Below, in pieces: positions 17,017 through 24,884 of a stretch of DNA of 64,000 nt. A program made the translations under genes and the position numbers. Location: positions 100,020 through 164,019 of the forward strand of contig NC_015511.1 of NCBI RefSeq assembly GCF_000212735.1, in the 5' to 3' direction. The notes under the pieces are model-generated. The model was given only the letters and a program-made list of their open reading frames with translations, was not told the origin of the DNA and did no database searches. Each line of letters starts with the position of its first letter. The stretch's first letter is position 1. The DNA comes from Haliscomenobacter hydrossis DSM 1100 (GTDB lineage: Bacteria > Bacteroidota > Bacteroidia > Chitinophagales > Saprospiraceae).

Positions 17017-17672
17017 CCTGCCATCTCCTTTTCAGTGATGGATAGAATCTCTGCAAACAGCGCAGTGGTTTCGGCGACAGCTTTTTCGTTTTTGGGTTTG
17101 AATTCGGTCACGATGAGGCCAGATGCGGCGGCATTGGCAAAAACCTTGCGTTCGTGCAGGGGGCTTTGGAGGACTTCCAGGATGCCCGACTCCTGGATGT
17201 ACTCCCGCGCTTCGGATAAATCCTTTTCGTTGCCATCTACGCGGTTCAGGAGGGCGTAGGCTTTAAGATCGGGATTCACCATGCGCATTTCGTCCACCAG
17301 TTGAGTGACCAGCTCCAGCGTCCAGATGTCGAAGGACTTGGGCGCAAAAGGAGCGATGAACAGGTCGGCGACGGTGAGCGCGGCCCGCTGGCTGGCGGTA
17401 TCGCGGCCACCAGCGTCAATGACGATGTCGTCGAAACTAGGTTTGAGCTTGAGCACTTCGTCGCGCACGGCGCGGTCGGCCAGCTGGACGGAGGTAAAGC
17501 CGGTTTCCCCTTTGGTGTCGGTACGCCAGCGGGCAAACTCGGTTGCAGTAGCCTGCTTATCAGCATCGACCAATAGTACTTTTCTACCACTGTTGGCAAG
17601 CATTGCGGTGAGTGTGACAGCCAGGGTAGTTTTGCCACTACCACCTTTGATTCCCCCAATTGTGTAGATCAT
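17013..17672 (-). CDS. parA: ParA-family partition ATPase
   Basis: A 219-residue Walker-type partition ATPase that segregates plasmid copies by dynamic binding to the nucleoid. The deviant Walker A motif KGGSGKTT is at residues 9-16, with the signature Lys9 and Lys14. DADKQAT follows at 36-42 (switch I region), and a Walker B-like FDDIVIDAGG at about 80-89. It lacks an N-terminal HTH domain, which places it with the short type Ib ParAs; these usually pair with an RHH centromere binder, here the next gene. The start codon is immediately followed upstream by array A4, so its expression is probably controlled by whatever binds the array. Confidence 0.9.
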   Translation of the reverse strand: MIYTIGGIKGGSGKTTLAVTLTAMLANSGRKVLLVDADKQATATEFARWRTDTKGETGFTSVQLADRAVRDEVLKLKPSFDDIVIDAGGRDTASQRAALTVADLFIAPFAPKSFDIWTLELVTQLVDEMRMVNPDLKAYALLNRVDGNEKDLSEAREYIQESGILEVLQSPLHERKVFANAAASGLIVTEFKPKNEKAVAETTALFAEILSITEKEMAG

Positions 17673-17760
17673 AACGTTATTTTAAAGTTAAAATGAAGTT
17701 ACAATGTAGTCAAAAACGACTTATTTTGACTTCATCGCAAAGTTAGTTTAAGTTTTAAAA
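17673..17760. repeat. 11-bp periodic array A4 (8 units) at the parA start
   Basis: Eight consecutive 11-base units begin at the base next to the parA start codon. The cores are AACGTT, AAAGTT, GAAGTT, GTAGTC, CGACTT, GACTTC, AAAGTT and AAGTTT, separated by five mostly A/T bases. This is the clearest array and the likely operator and/or centromere of the partition locus. Confidence 0.85.
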
Positions 17761-17975
17761 GGGAGAAGGATCAAGTAGAGTTTTTTGAAATGGGAGTTGA
17801 TTTTTGGTGGGGAGTCGTGGAAAATCAGGGAAAGCTTGGAGGGGAAATTTAACGGGAAGGTTGAGGGAAAAATCTTGGTGACGTTATTTCAACGTTGGTT
17901 TAAGTTTAAAATAACGTTGTTGTTGTTTTGGGTGACTGGGTATCTCTTTTCATGGGGGACTTCTCCTGGATGGTT

Positions 17976-18001
17976 GGGCAGCCACAAAGGGCTGCCCCTA
18001 C
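17976..18001. repeat. GGGC(R)GCC/CAC hairpin repeat, copy 1
   Basis: GGGCAGCC pairs with GGCTGCCC around a short CACAAA-type loop, and CTAC follows. Three more copies lie at 60172, 61463 and 61825. The pattern resembles REP-type dispersed hairpins. Confidence 0.7.
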
Positions 18002-18076
18002 GGTGGTGACTGTGTGTAACTTTTCATTGGGCCTCTCCCCTACTCTACCAGGCTAAGCATGCCGATTGTGGCCTTT

Positions 18077-18310
18077 GACGTTGAATTGAAGTTATTGTAA
18101 CGTTGTTTTGACTTTGAAATGAAGTTGAAGCGCCATTTGTGGCTGTTGAGTGATCACCATGGGTCAAGTTGCCGGTTTTGGAAAGTGTCAAGGGTTGAAG
18201 TCATGAGGTAAGTCGGTTTTGAAGTTGTTGTGACTTTGGTTTGAAGTGAGATTGACGTTTATTTGAACTTAAAATGAAGTTGTTTTGGTTTTTGAAGTGA
18301 ATCTGTTCGT
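18077..18310. repeat. Diverged direct duplication, copy 1
   Basis: This segment contains arrays A6 and A7 plus the link between them (words CAAGTTGCC, TTTTGGAA, GTGTCAA, GTTGAAGTCA, GGTAAGTC). The same order of words recurs at 18858-19069, so the two are old tandem copies of about 200-230 bases. Confidence 0.65.
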
Positions 18311-18567
18311 GGTACTCTGCAGTGGTTGGTCTACAGCCGGTGATTGGTGCACGCTCTGGAGTGATGATAGATATGGCTTTGAGCTTGCCGATAAAGTGGC
18401 GGGTACTAAGATGAAAAGATGTGGTGGTGCTGGTATATCTGGGGCAGTTTTGTCATTTTGACTTTACAATAACTTTATTATAACTTTGAAATAACGTTAT
18501 TATAAGTTGATTTTGGTTGGAGGATGGGATCATGAGCAAATGATGTAACTCCCATTACGCATTTTTT

Positions 18568-18658
18568 TACCGCAGAGTTTCTCGGAGTACACGCGGAGTT
18601 TCTCGGAGTTTTTTAGGGGCACCTGCGGTGCGGAGAGGTCACGGAGGTCGCCTTTGTT
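18568..18658. repeat. CGCAGAG/CGGAGTTT dispersed repeat, copy 1
   Basis: It begins ACCGCAGAGTTTCTCGGAGT, followed by a second CGCGGAGTTTCTCGGAG, TTTTTTAGG, then CACCTGCGGTG and a GGTCACGGAGGTCGC tail. The same order of words occurs at 26257 and 63828. An inverted fragment (CTCAGCGTTTTCTCTGCG) lies near 18776. Confidence 0.7.
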
Positions 18659-18857
18659 GAAGGTTGGGACTTTGCCTTTTATCAAGACCGATTTTCATGG
18701 GTTTGATCTAGTGCTGATTTTTTGGAGCACAAACTCTGGCTATCGCTGGTGGCTAACTTTTTGAAACTAAAAAACTCAGCGTTTTCTCTGCGTGGGTGAC
18801 GCAAAAGTCCAGGATTCTGATCAGTTCGGAGGGAATTGAGTTGAGGAAGGTTAGAAA

Positions 18858-19069
18858 AACGTTGTTTTGAAGTTATTGTAACGTTGTTTTGACTTTGAAA
18901 TGAAGTTGAAGCGCTATTTGTGCCGTTGAGGAGTCACTTGGAACAAGTTGCCAGTTTTGGAAGGTGTCAAAAGTTGAAGTCACGTGGTAAGTCAGTTTTG
19001 AAGTTATGTTGACTTTGATTTGAACTTAAAATGAGGTTATTTGGAGTTTTAAAAATAAATCTGTCCGTA
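18858..19069. repeat. Diverged direct duplication, copy 2
   Basis: Counterpart of 18077-18310, containing arrays A9 and A10. About one third of the second array present in copy 1 is missing here, so the copies differ by a deletion of two 11-base units. Confidence 0.6.
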
Positions 19070-19343
19070 TCCCCGTCCCGTTCAACCACTGCCGTGGTTG
19101 TGGCCAGTCCACCATAATTTTTTCCCCGGACGACTGGGGCTATTCAAAATTCAATCACTCCGCGATTAGATTTTACCCCGAATTTGGCTTCTTAAAATTC
19201 GGGATGGCGAACAGGCTGACGTTAAAATGAACTTACAATAACGTTGATTTAAGTGTAAACAAAGTCCCGTTGCTGGGTTATGGACTCAAACCAACTTTAC
19301 TGTAAGTTCATTTTGACGTTATTAACATCCCTCAAGCTCCTGC

Positions 19344-20816
19344 CTAGATACCAGCCGCCTTGAGTTTGGCCAGTAGTTGATCCTCCAGCGATTTCCAATA
19401 CACCAGTTTTTCCTGAAAATTGAGCAAGCTGTCGCGGAGCGATTCATTGAGTGGATCCTCCAGGATTTTTTGTTGCGCTTTCAGCACCTGGTCATTGTAC
19501 TTGGTCACGTACCACTTGATGCGCTCTTTGCCGTGGCGAATCACTTTGCCATCGGTGAAGCGACGATGTTCAACCGTGTAAATGTCATCAAGCGGGGGTT
19601 CAGCCGGAAGCAGGTTCTCCGCTTCACGTTCAATTTGGAGGATCTCTTCGTTGCAAGGCGTTGCAACAGGTTGCAACTGCACTTTGGGCAAATCGGCAGC
19701 AGCAGAGCGCTCCGGTAATTTGAACCCAATGGGGACGCGCGTTCGATTGGGCGTTTCGATAGGAGTGGAGCCCTCAGGATGAGCAGGAGAGTTGGGCAAC
19801 AAATGAATACTTGAGCGATCCAGGTTGTCCAGGCGTTTGACGATGCTGAGCAGTAAGGGTTCAAGATCAGTTGACGTTGGGGTAGGGGAGGAGGCCAGTG
19901 GAATTGAAGGAGCAGGCAAAGCCGATTGAGTAGCCTTGAGTTCAGCATATTTTTGATCCAAATACTCCTGGGTTTTCTTTTTGTATTTGAACTGGAACCA
20001 GATGCAAACGTACATCAGGATTGTGGTAAGTACACTCAGTACCCCAAAGACAGAACCGTTGCCCTTGGTTTCGCGGCGCCAGCGAGCCAGGTCTTGTTGG
20101 TATTTTTGCTCAGCCATGGTTTGCTTGTCGCCATTGGCTTTGGGAACATTGATGATCGCGTTGATCAAATCCTGTTCCCGTTGCTCGGCCACCTCGGTAC
20201 GGCGTTTCCACTCGGTCGCATCCTTGTCGGAAAGTTTACCCCGCCAACTGCGCGAAGACTTGTATTCCTTGACCCGGTTTTGAGCCTCCTCGATGTAAGG
20301 ATTGAGGATAGCGGCGACATCCTCCGGTTTTTCTTCCTTGACCGTCGGGCGTTCCGGTTTTTTCTGGATGTTGGAGACCAGGTCAAAGCCACCCGGAATC
20401 GACATACCCAGAGAAACCAGTGCACAGAGGAGCAAGCCCAGCAAAGCACCATTGTTGTCGCTCTGATGTTTGCCACCATCCAGCCAAAATTCCTTGAAAT
20501 ACGTATTCCCCGCAAAACGATGTAAGAGTTCAAAACCAACAATCAGTAGAAGGGTAACAATCACCGCAAGCACAAGACCAAAAGACAGTTGGTTGAGCAA
20601 GCCGAACACAAAAGCAAAAACAGCGCTGTACTCAGTAAGGGCACTCAAAGCCAGAATAAACCAAACGCCGATACAAGCGAAAAGGTAAAGTGGCCGGAAA
20701 CGCAGATGGTAGGGTAGGGGGTTGAACTCGCGCGAGAGGTTTTGGTGCAGGCGCAGTTCATCATCCTCTTTCTCGCTTTCACGAAAAGGGCTTTGGATAA
20801 TCAGTCGATTTTCCAT
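19344..20816 (-). CDS. Multi-pass membrane protein of unknown function (490 aa)
   Basis: I do not recognise the family. After a polar 40-residue N-terminus there are two to three hydrophobic segments (about 43-102), one at about 124-145, then a charged helical region (165-250) rich in Lys, Glu and Arg, another membrane segment (about 256-277), and a short coiled-coil-like stretch. The rest is a long soluble tail with a Pro/Ser/Thr-rich linker (300-370) and a helical C-terminus. The topology suggests a large cytoplasmic tail anchored by four or five helices. It sits between the centromere-like region and the replication origin, so a plasmid-specific role is plausible. Arrays A11 and A12 lie at its 3' side. 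Confidence 0.6.
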   Translation of the reverse strand: MENRLIIQSPFRESEKEDDELRLHQNLSREFNPLPYHLRFRPLYLFACIGVWFILALSALTEYSAVFAFVFGLLNQLSFGLVLAVIVTLLLIVGFELLHRFAGNTYFKEFWLDGGKHQSDNNGALLGLLLCALVSLGMSIPGGFDLVSNIQKKPERPTVKEEKPEDVAAILNPYIEEAQNRVKEYKSSRSWRGKLSDKDATEWKRRTEVAEQREQDLINAIINVPKANGDKQTMAEQKYQQDLARWRRETKGNGSVFGVLSVLTTILMYVCIWFQFKYKKKTQEYLDQKYAELKATQSALPAPSIPLASSPTPTSTDLEPLLLSIVKRLDNLDRSSIHLLPNSPAHPEGSTPIETPNRTRVPIGFKLPERSAAADLPKVQLQPVATPCNEEILQIEREAENLLPAEPPLDDIYTVEHRRFTDGKVIRHGKERIKWYVTKYNDQVLKAQQKILEDPLNESLRDSLLNFQEKLVYWKSLEDQLLAKLKAAGI

Positions 20817-20849
20817 AGATTTGCAACAGCTATTTTATAGTTAAACCAT

Positions 20850-20889
20850 ACCCTGTTTAGTTATTCTCCGTAACTATTCAGGGTTTTTT
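20850..20889. terminator. Hairpin with T-run between membrane protein and small RHH gene
   Basis: ACCCTG and an inner AGTTA pair with TAACT and CAGGGT, followed by six T on the + strand. On the minus strand it directly follows the stop of the 68-aa RHH gene but is there preceded, not followed, by the T/A run. It may work as a two-way stem-loop. Confidence 0.45.
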
Positions 20890-21095
20890 CATTTTTGCCT
20901 GATTTCTTCCTCTTCGTCGGACTCCTCTTCATCCGTAATTCGTCCCTGAGCCTTGTAATGATTCTCAACAATTTTGCTCACGATGTAACTTACTCCGCGA
21001 TCCTGATCTCCGGCATCTTTGAGGGCTTCACGGTGTGCTTTTTGGCTCAGGTAAATTCCGACTGAGATTCCCTTCTGTTTTTTCGCTTTTGCCAT
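20889..21095 (-). CDS. Small RHH-type protein with acidic tail, possible copy-number regulator
   Basis: A 68-residue protein. Residues 9-50 fit an RHH fold (strand ISVGIYL, helix QKAHREALKDAG, helix VSYIVSKIVENHYK), preceded by a basic N-terminus. The last 15 residues are strongly acidic (TDEEESDEEEE). It is transcribed away from the iteron origin and the rep gene. Its upstream region has three TGCAGAA half-sites (21158-21185), which suggests autoregulation. By position it could control copy number in the manner of CopG-type proteins, but this is inference from fold and location. Confidence 0.6.
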   Translation of the reverse strand: MAKAKKQKGISVGIYLSQKAHREALKDAGDQDRGVSYIVSKIVENHYKAQGRITDEEESDEEEEIRQK

Positions 21096-21157
21096 AAAGG
21101 AATGTTTGTTATCGGGCTAAGTTAACAAAGCTATGACAAAAGGGGGCGATTTAAATT

Positions 21158-21185
21158 TTCTGCAATTTATGCAGAATGTGCAGAA
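21158..21185. promoter_or_regulatory. TGCAGAA operator-like repeats
   Basis: TTCTGCA and TGCAGAA form an inverted pair with a five-base spacer. A third TGCAGAA follows after two bases. They lie 63-90 bases upstream of the small RHH gene and before the first iteron. Confidence 0.5.
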
Positions 21186-21268
21186 ATATCAAAACTTTCA
21201 ATTTATTTTCTAAAAATGTATTCCTAAAAACTCATAAATAGTTGAATGATAAAAAGATAAAACAGATA

Positions 21269-22212
21269 CTATGGAGTTTTCAGGAAGAAAAGGAATCTAT
21301 TCCATATTACCATTGGATGGAGCAAGCACTAAAGTATGTAGAGGGGTAGAAGAGAGCCGCATTACTGAAAACTCCATAATAAGATGTGATTTTAGGCCAG
21401 AAATGAACCTGAAAACTCCATAGAAAGACCTCAAAATGACCCGTCCAGTGGAGGGAGTGCCCTTGGATGAGGTAAAATATGGAGTTCTCCCCTCAAAAAA
21501 TTCAAAGATTCGATTACTTTAGCAGGGGATAAGGGTAAATAAAGCAGCTGAGATGAAGACAAGCCTAATAAACAAAATGCGCACGCCCGGGAAGATGAAC
21601 TTTTCTTTTCAAAAGCAAAAAGTTCTTAATTACCTGCGATCTTCCAGGCAAATATGGAGTTTTCAGGATTTGCCGACCTTTTTTGTTGTTGTCTCTTTAA
21701 CTTGTTTTTTTCTTGTTTTTACTTGTTTTAAGACTTCATAAATATATTGTTTATCAAAGCGTTACGACAATTAATATGGAGTTCTCAGGAAAAAATATGG
21801 ATTTATCAGGAGCAAATATGAAGTTTTCAGGAAACAAGTATGGAATTTTCAGGAGAAACAATGGAGTTTTCAGTTTGGAGAAATGAGCAAATCCATATAA
21901 GTATGGGGTTTTCAGGAGCATAGAAAGGTTAGGAGACAAGAATAAATGGCTCGTTTAATATGGAGTTTTCAGGAGAGTTTCAGGGGAATTTTAGGTGAAA
22001 TGCCACCTTTACACTTAGCAGAGGCATCCAGGAGAAGGCCCTGCGGTATAAATAAACCCAGAGTGTAGCGATTTGAGCCAATGTTGCACTTCCAAATATG
22101 GAGTTTTCAGTAGAAAGTAAACCCAGGAAAAAGCACTCCATAGTAAGTCAAATCTAATCATAGTTCAGGTTTCAGTAAATCATCAATAATTTATTATGGA
22201 GTTTTTTATAAG
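21269..22212. other. Iteron-type replication origin (oriV)
   Basis: The word TATGGAGTTTTCAGG recurs about a dozen times in direct orientation. Positions start near 21270, 21478, 21655, 21775, 21796, 21816, 21838, 21859, 21901, 21958, 22096 and 22195, some with one or two changes. Inverted copies (CTGAAAACTCCAT) lie at 21365 and 21409, with a partial one at 22133. Spacing is about 20-22 bases in the core at 21775-21870, about two helical turns. The segment is A/T-rich and ends just before the initiator gene, as expected for a theta-replicating iteron plasmid. A possible DnaA box was not identified. Confidence 0.88.
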
Positions 22213-22264
22213 CATTCATACTTAATGCCTATCTTGTCATCTTATTCTTTAGCAACGTATCGCT

Positions 22265-23695
22265 ATGGCAAAAAAGAACGCTTCGAAAGGCAACTTTCCA
22301 GTGGTGACCCAGGCCAATCAATTGGTAGAGGCACACTACTCCCCAGGCTTGACCACCAGGGCGCACAAGATTGCCCGGATGCTGGTATCCCTGATCAGCC
22401 CGGATGACAAAGAACTCAAGTTTTACAAAGTAAAAGTAGATTTCATCAAACGTTTTTTGGGTCAAAGTGAGTCCACGACCTGGGGCAGTTTTGTGGAAGA
22501 GATGAAAATGGTATTCAAAAAACTGTCCAGCGAACCCATTGTCATTAACCGGGAAAAAGGCGCGGTGATTGCCCATTTTTTGGCTGGGGTAGACATTGAC
22601 CCAGTGTCAGGTTACGTCACCTTTGAGATTTCGGGTTTGCTTAAACCCTACCTCATTGAGCTCAAGAATAATTTCACCTCTTATTCCTTGGCGTACATTC
22701 CAGCCCTGCGGAGTTCCTACTCCATTCGGGTGTATGAGCTATTGAGCCAGTACAAAAAAATTGGTTTCCGGGTGATGGAGGTAGACGAGTTACAACGGAA
22801 AGTAGGATCGAACTATACCTTATATGGAGACTTCAAGCGCACGGTGATCAACGTAGCGCAGCGCGATCTGGAGAAACATACCGACATCAGCTTTGAGTTT
22901 GAGGAGTTGAAAGTAGGTAAAAAAGTTACCCGCATCAAATTTTACATTTATCCAAACAAGCCCCAGGAGCAAAACAAACCCAATCAGCTCTTGCTGGATC
23001 TCTTTGACAACAGTGAGAAAAACGCAAAAGCCCCCAACGCCATTGCCGACCAGGTGAGGGAATCAATACTCAAGTTGGGCATTGCCGAAGAAGTCTTGCA
23101 GGAAATACTGCGGCTGGGTTTTGACTTCATCGAAGCAGATGACAAACGAGCACCCGCCAATGAGCGCTGCAACAACCTGGAAGCCTGGCTGATTGAAAAA
23201 CTGATTTTGGTAGAAAAAAAGAAAGCCGTATTGGGCAATGACAACCCTGGCGGCTATTTCGTCAACGCCTTGAAAGGGGACTGGGTATCGCGTTCGGCCA
23301 GCAGTGAGATCAAGAACAAACAAGTTCAAAAAGAGACACAAGATAAAAAGAGGCAGTTGAAAGTATTGGAGCAGCAGTTGAAGGAACTACAAAAACAATA
23401 CGACCGAGAAATGGGTACCATCTATGCCCGACTGGTGGAAGACGAAGCCATTTTTAAGGCCTGTTACACGGAAGCCCGACATGAGCAAAGCAAACCAGGG
23501 TTGTTTTTTGATGACTTGTTTACGCCCCGGGAGCAATACGAAAAAGGAGGATTTGCCACCACGCTGGTGAACGATAAGCTCAAGGAGAAATACCCGGATG
23601 AATTCAATGAAGTCATTGCGATGTACCATCCTAAGTTGCATGAGTTGAAAGAAGGAGTGAAGGTGTTGAAGAAGGAGTTGGGCGTAAGTTATTGA
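22265..23695 (+). CDS. rep: Plasmid replication initiator, Rep_3 superfamily
   Basis: The initiator binds iterons and opens the origin. Residues 12-250 follow the Rep_3 double winged-helix pattern: VTQANQLVEAHYSPGLTTRAHKI at the start, FIKRFLG, then LRSSYSIRVYELLSQYKKIG with VDELQRKVG, and FKRTVINVAQRDLEKHTDI. The protein is 476 residues, much longer than the usual 230-330. The extra C-terminal part is helical, with a coiled-coil-like stretch rich in Gln, Lys and Glu (about 350-385). ATG 22265 is 50-70 bases after the last iteron, so Rep probably represses itself by binding there. The 11-bp array A13 follows its stop. Confidence 0.88.
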   Translation: MAKKNASKGNFPVVTQANQLVEAHYSPGLTTRAHKIARMLVSLISPDDKELKFYKVKVDFIKRFLGQSESTTWGSFVEEMKMVFKKLSSEPIVINREKGAVIAHFLAGVDIDPVSGYVTFEISGLLKPYLIELKNNFTSYSLAYIPALRSSYSIRVYELLSQYKKIGFRVMEVDELQRKVGSNYTLYGDFKRTVINVAQRDLEKHTDISFEFEELKVGKKVTRIKFYIYPNKPQEQNKPNQLLLDLFDNSEKNAKAPNAIADQVRESILKLGIAEEVLQEILRLGFDFIEADDKRAPANERCNNLEAWLIEKLILVEKKKAVLGNDNPGGYFVNALKGDWVSRSASSEIKNKQVQKETQDKKRQLKVLEQQLKELQKQYDREMGTIYARLVEDEAIFKACYTEARHEQSKPGLFFDDLFTPREQYEKGGFATTLVNDKLKEKYPDEFNEVIAMYHPKLHELKEGVKVLKKELGVSY

Positions 23696-23706
23696 TTGGG
23701 GAGAAT

Positions 23707-23772
23707 CAACTTTATGTTAAGTTTAAAATAACTTCATTTTAAAGTTGATTTGAGTTTATTTTGAGTTGTAAT
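23707..23772. repeat. 11-bp periodic array A13 (6 units)
   Basis: Six 11-base units carry cores AACTTT, AAGTTT, AACTTC, AAAGTT, GAGTTT and GAGTTG between rep and the second KilA-N gene. It is the only array on the far side of the origin, and again lies just upstream of a KilA-N gene. Confidence 0.75.
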
Positions 23773-23819
23773 GCTCCATTTTATTTTGCAAGGAATGGTT
23801 AACTAGAAAAAGCTCGTCG

Positions 23820-24680
23820 ATGCCGAAGAAAGCAATAGTAGTACAAGGAACAGCAATCAGCCTCTTGCAGCGCACCAACGCAGAGGATTATATTTCGCTG
23901 ACTGACATCATGAAAAAGTTCGATGATGAGTTTGCCATCTATTCGTGGATGCGCAATAAAAATACGGTTGAATTTTTGGGCGTGTGGGAACAACTGCACA
24001 ATCCAGATTTTAAAGGTAACGAATTCGTTACCTTTAAAAATGAGGCAGGATCCAACAGTTTCAATCTTACGCCCAGAAAATGGATTGACGCGACCAATGC
24101 AAAAGGCTTGGAAATCAAGGCAGGTCGGCATGGAGGAGGCACCTTTGCCCATCGAGATATCGCGATTAATTTTTGTTACTGGCTCAGTCCAACCTTTCAG
24201 CTTTATTTGATCAATGAATTTCAGCGATTAAAGCAGGAAGAAGCGGAAAATCAAAAAGAGACGCTGGAGTGGAGCGTAAAAAGAATGCTCTCTAAAGTGA
24301 ACTATGTCATCCATACCGAGGCAGTAAAAGAACACCTGGTGCCTATCCGCCTGCAAAACACTAAGATGGATGGGATGTATTATGCGAGTGAAGCGGATTT
24401 GATCAACCTCGCTCTTTTTGGATGCACCGCCAAACAATGGAAACTGGCCAATCCTACCTTGAAAGGGAATATGCGGGATCACGCCACAGCGCTACAACTG
24501 TTGGTGCTTTCGAATCTGGAAAACTTAAATGCCGAGTACCTGAAGATGGGCATGTCCAAGGAACAGCGGTTAGAACGATTGAATGAAGTGGCCATTCACC
24601 AAATTGAAATATTGATTGACAACAGTCAAGTCAAACGGCTTAATGGGCCAAAAAGGGATCAGTTGGGAAAAGGGGAGTAG
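23820..24680 (+). CDS. KilA-N domain protein (copy 2)
   Basis: A 286-residue paralogue of the genes at 14640 and 60387, with the same design: EDYISLTDIMKKF, RNKNTVEFLGVWEQL, KWIDATNAKGLEIKAGR, GGGTFAHRDIAINFCYWLSP, then the shared C-terminal block with TAKQWKLANPTLKGNMRDHA. The codons for KGNEFVTFK form a perfect palindrome (24008-24039). ATG 23820 lies 48 bases after array A13, in the same direction as rep, so it may share control with the backbone. The exact role is unknown; DNA binding is inferred from the fold. Confidence 0.8.
   Translation: MPKKAIVVQGTAISLLQRTNAEDYISLTDIMKKFDDEFAIYSWMRNKNTVEFLGVWEQLHNPDFKGNEFVTFKNEAGSNSFNLTPRKWIDATNAKGLEIKAGRHGGGTFAHRDIAINFCYWLSPTFQLYLINEFQRLKQEEAENQKETLEWSVKRMLSKVNYVIHTEAVKEHLVPIRLQNTKMDGMYYASEADLINLALFGCTAKQWKLANPTLKGNMRDHATALQLLVLSNLENLNAEYLKMGMSKEQRLERLNEVAIHQIEILIDNSQVKRLNGPKRDQLGKGE
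24008..24039. repeat. 32-bp perfect palindrome inside KilA-N copy 2
   Basis: Left arm TTTTAAAGGTAACGAA is followed by its exact reverse complement, centred on CGAATTCG. It is coding here (FKGNEFVTFK). A 40-bp version occurs at 24830-24869. Confidence 0.85.
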
Positions 24681-24777
24681 TTGGGTTGGCCAGTGCTACG
24701 GACGAATCTTCGTATCAAAAAACAAGAAGACACTACGGATTGGTCAAAGTTTGGCACCTCGCCTTTAACAATCAACA

Positions 24778-24869
24778 ATAAAAATACGGTTTAATTTGGG
24801 TGTATAGGAACAATTGTCCTAGCCAGATTTACATTTTAAAGGTAACGAATTCGTTACCTTTAAAATGTA
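24778..24869 (+). pseudogene. Decayed fragment of a KilA-N gene with 40-bp perfect palindrome
   Basis: This stretch matches the KilA-N copy 2 segment at about 23956-24040 word for word with scattered changes (AATAAAAATACGGTT, GGAACAA, CCAGATTT, then the palindrome), but it holds no usable frame. The palindrome runs 24830-24869: TACATTTTAAAGGTAACGAA followed by its exact reverse complement. The arms are longer than in the parent gene, so the palindrome itself may have been kept or extended while the rest decayed. It also lies 15 bases from the stop of the convergent gene and could end its transcript. Confidence 0.75.
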
Positions 24870-24884
24870 TCAATGTTTAAATTT

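Larger units (their letters stand above)
17761..19343. other. Non-coding centromere-like region with arrays A5-A12
   Basis: No convincing gene was seen in these 1.6 kb. The region holds further 11-bp arrays at 17880-17924, 18077-18131, 18221-18286, 18460-18514, 18858-18912, 19000-19043, 19218-19266 and 19292-19324, with three to six units each. It also contains a diverged internal duplication, one copy of the GGGCAGCC hairpin repeat and one copy of the CGCAGAG repeat. The density of protein-site-like repeats next to parA suggests a partition site. Confidence 0.65.

Noticed and set aside
17785..18009. 74-codon frame in the centromere-like region
   Set aside because: It runs through an 11-bp array and a hairpin repeat, so it is not a gene.
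21269..22212. CRISPR array
   Set aside because: The repeat is 15 bp, spacing varies widely, both orientations occur, and it precedes a Rep_3 gene. It is an iteron origin.
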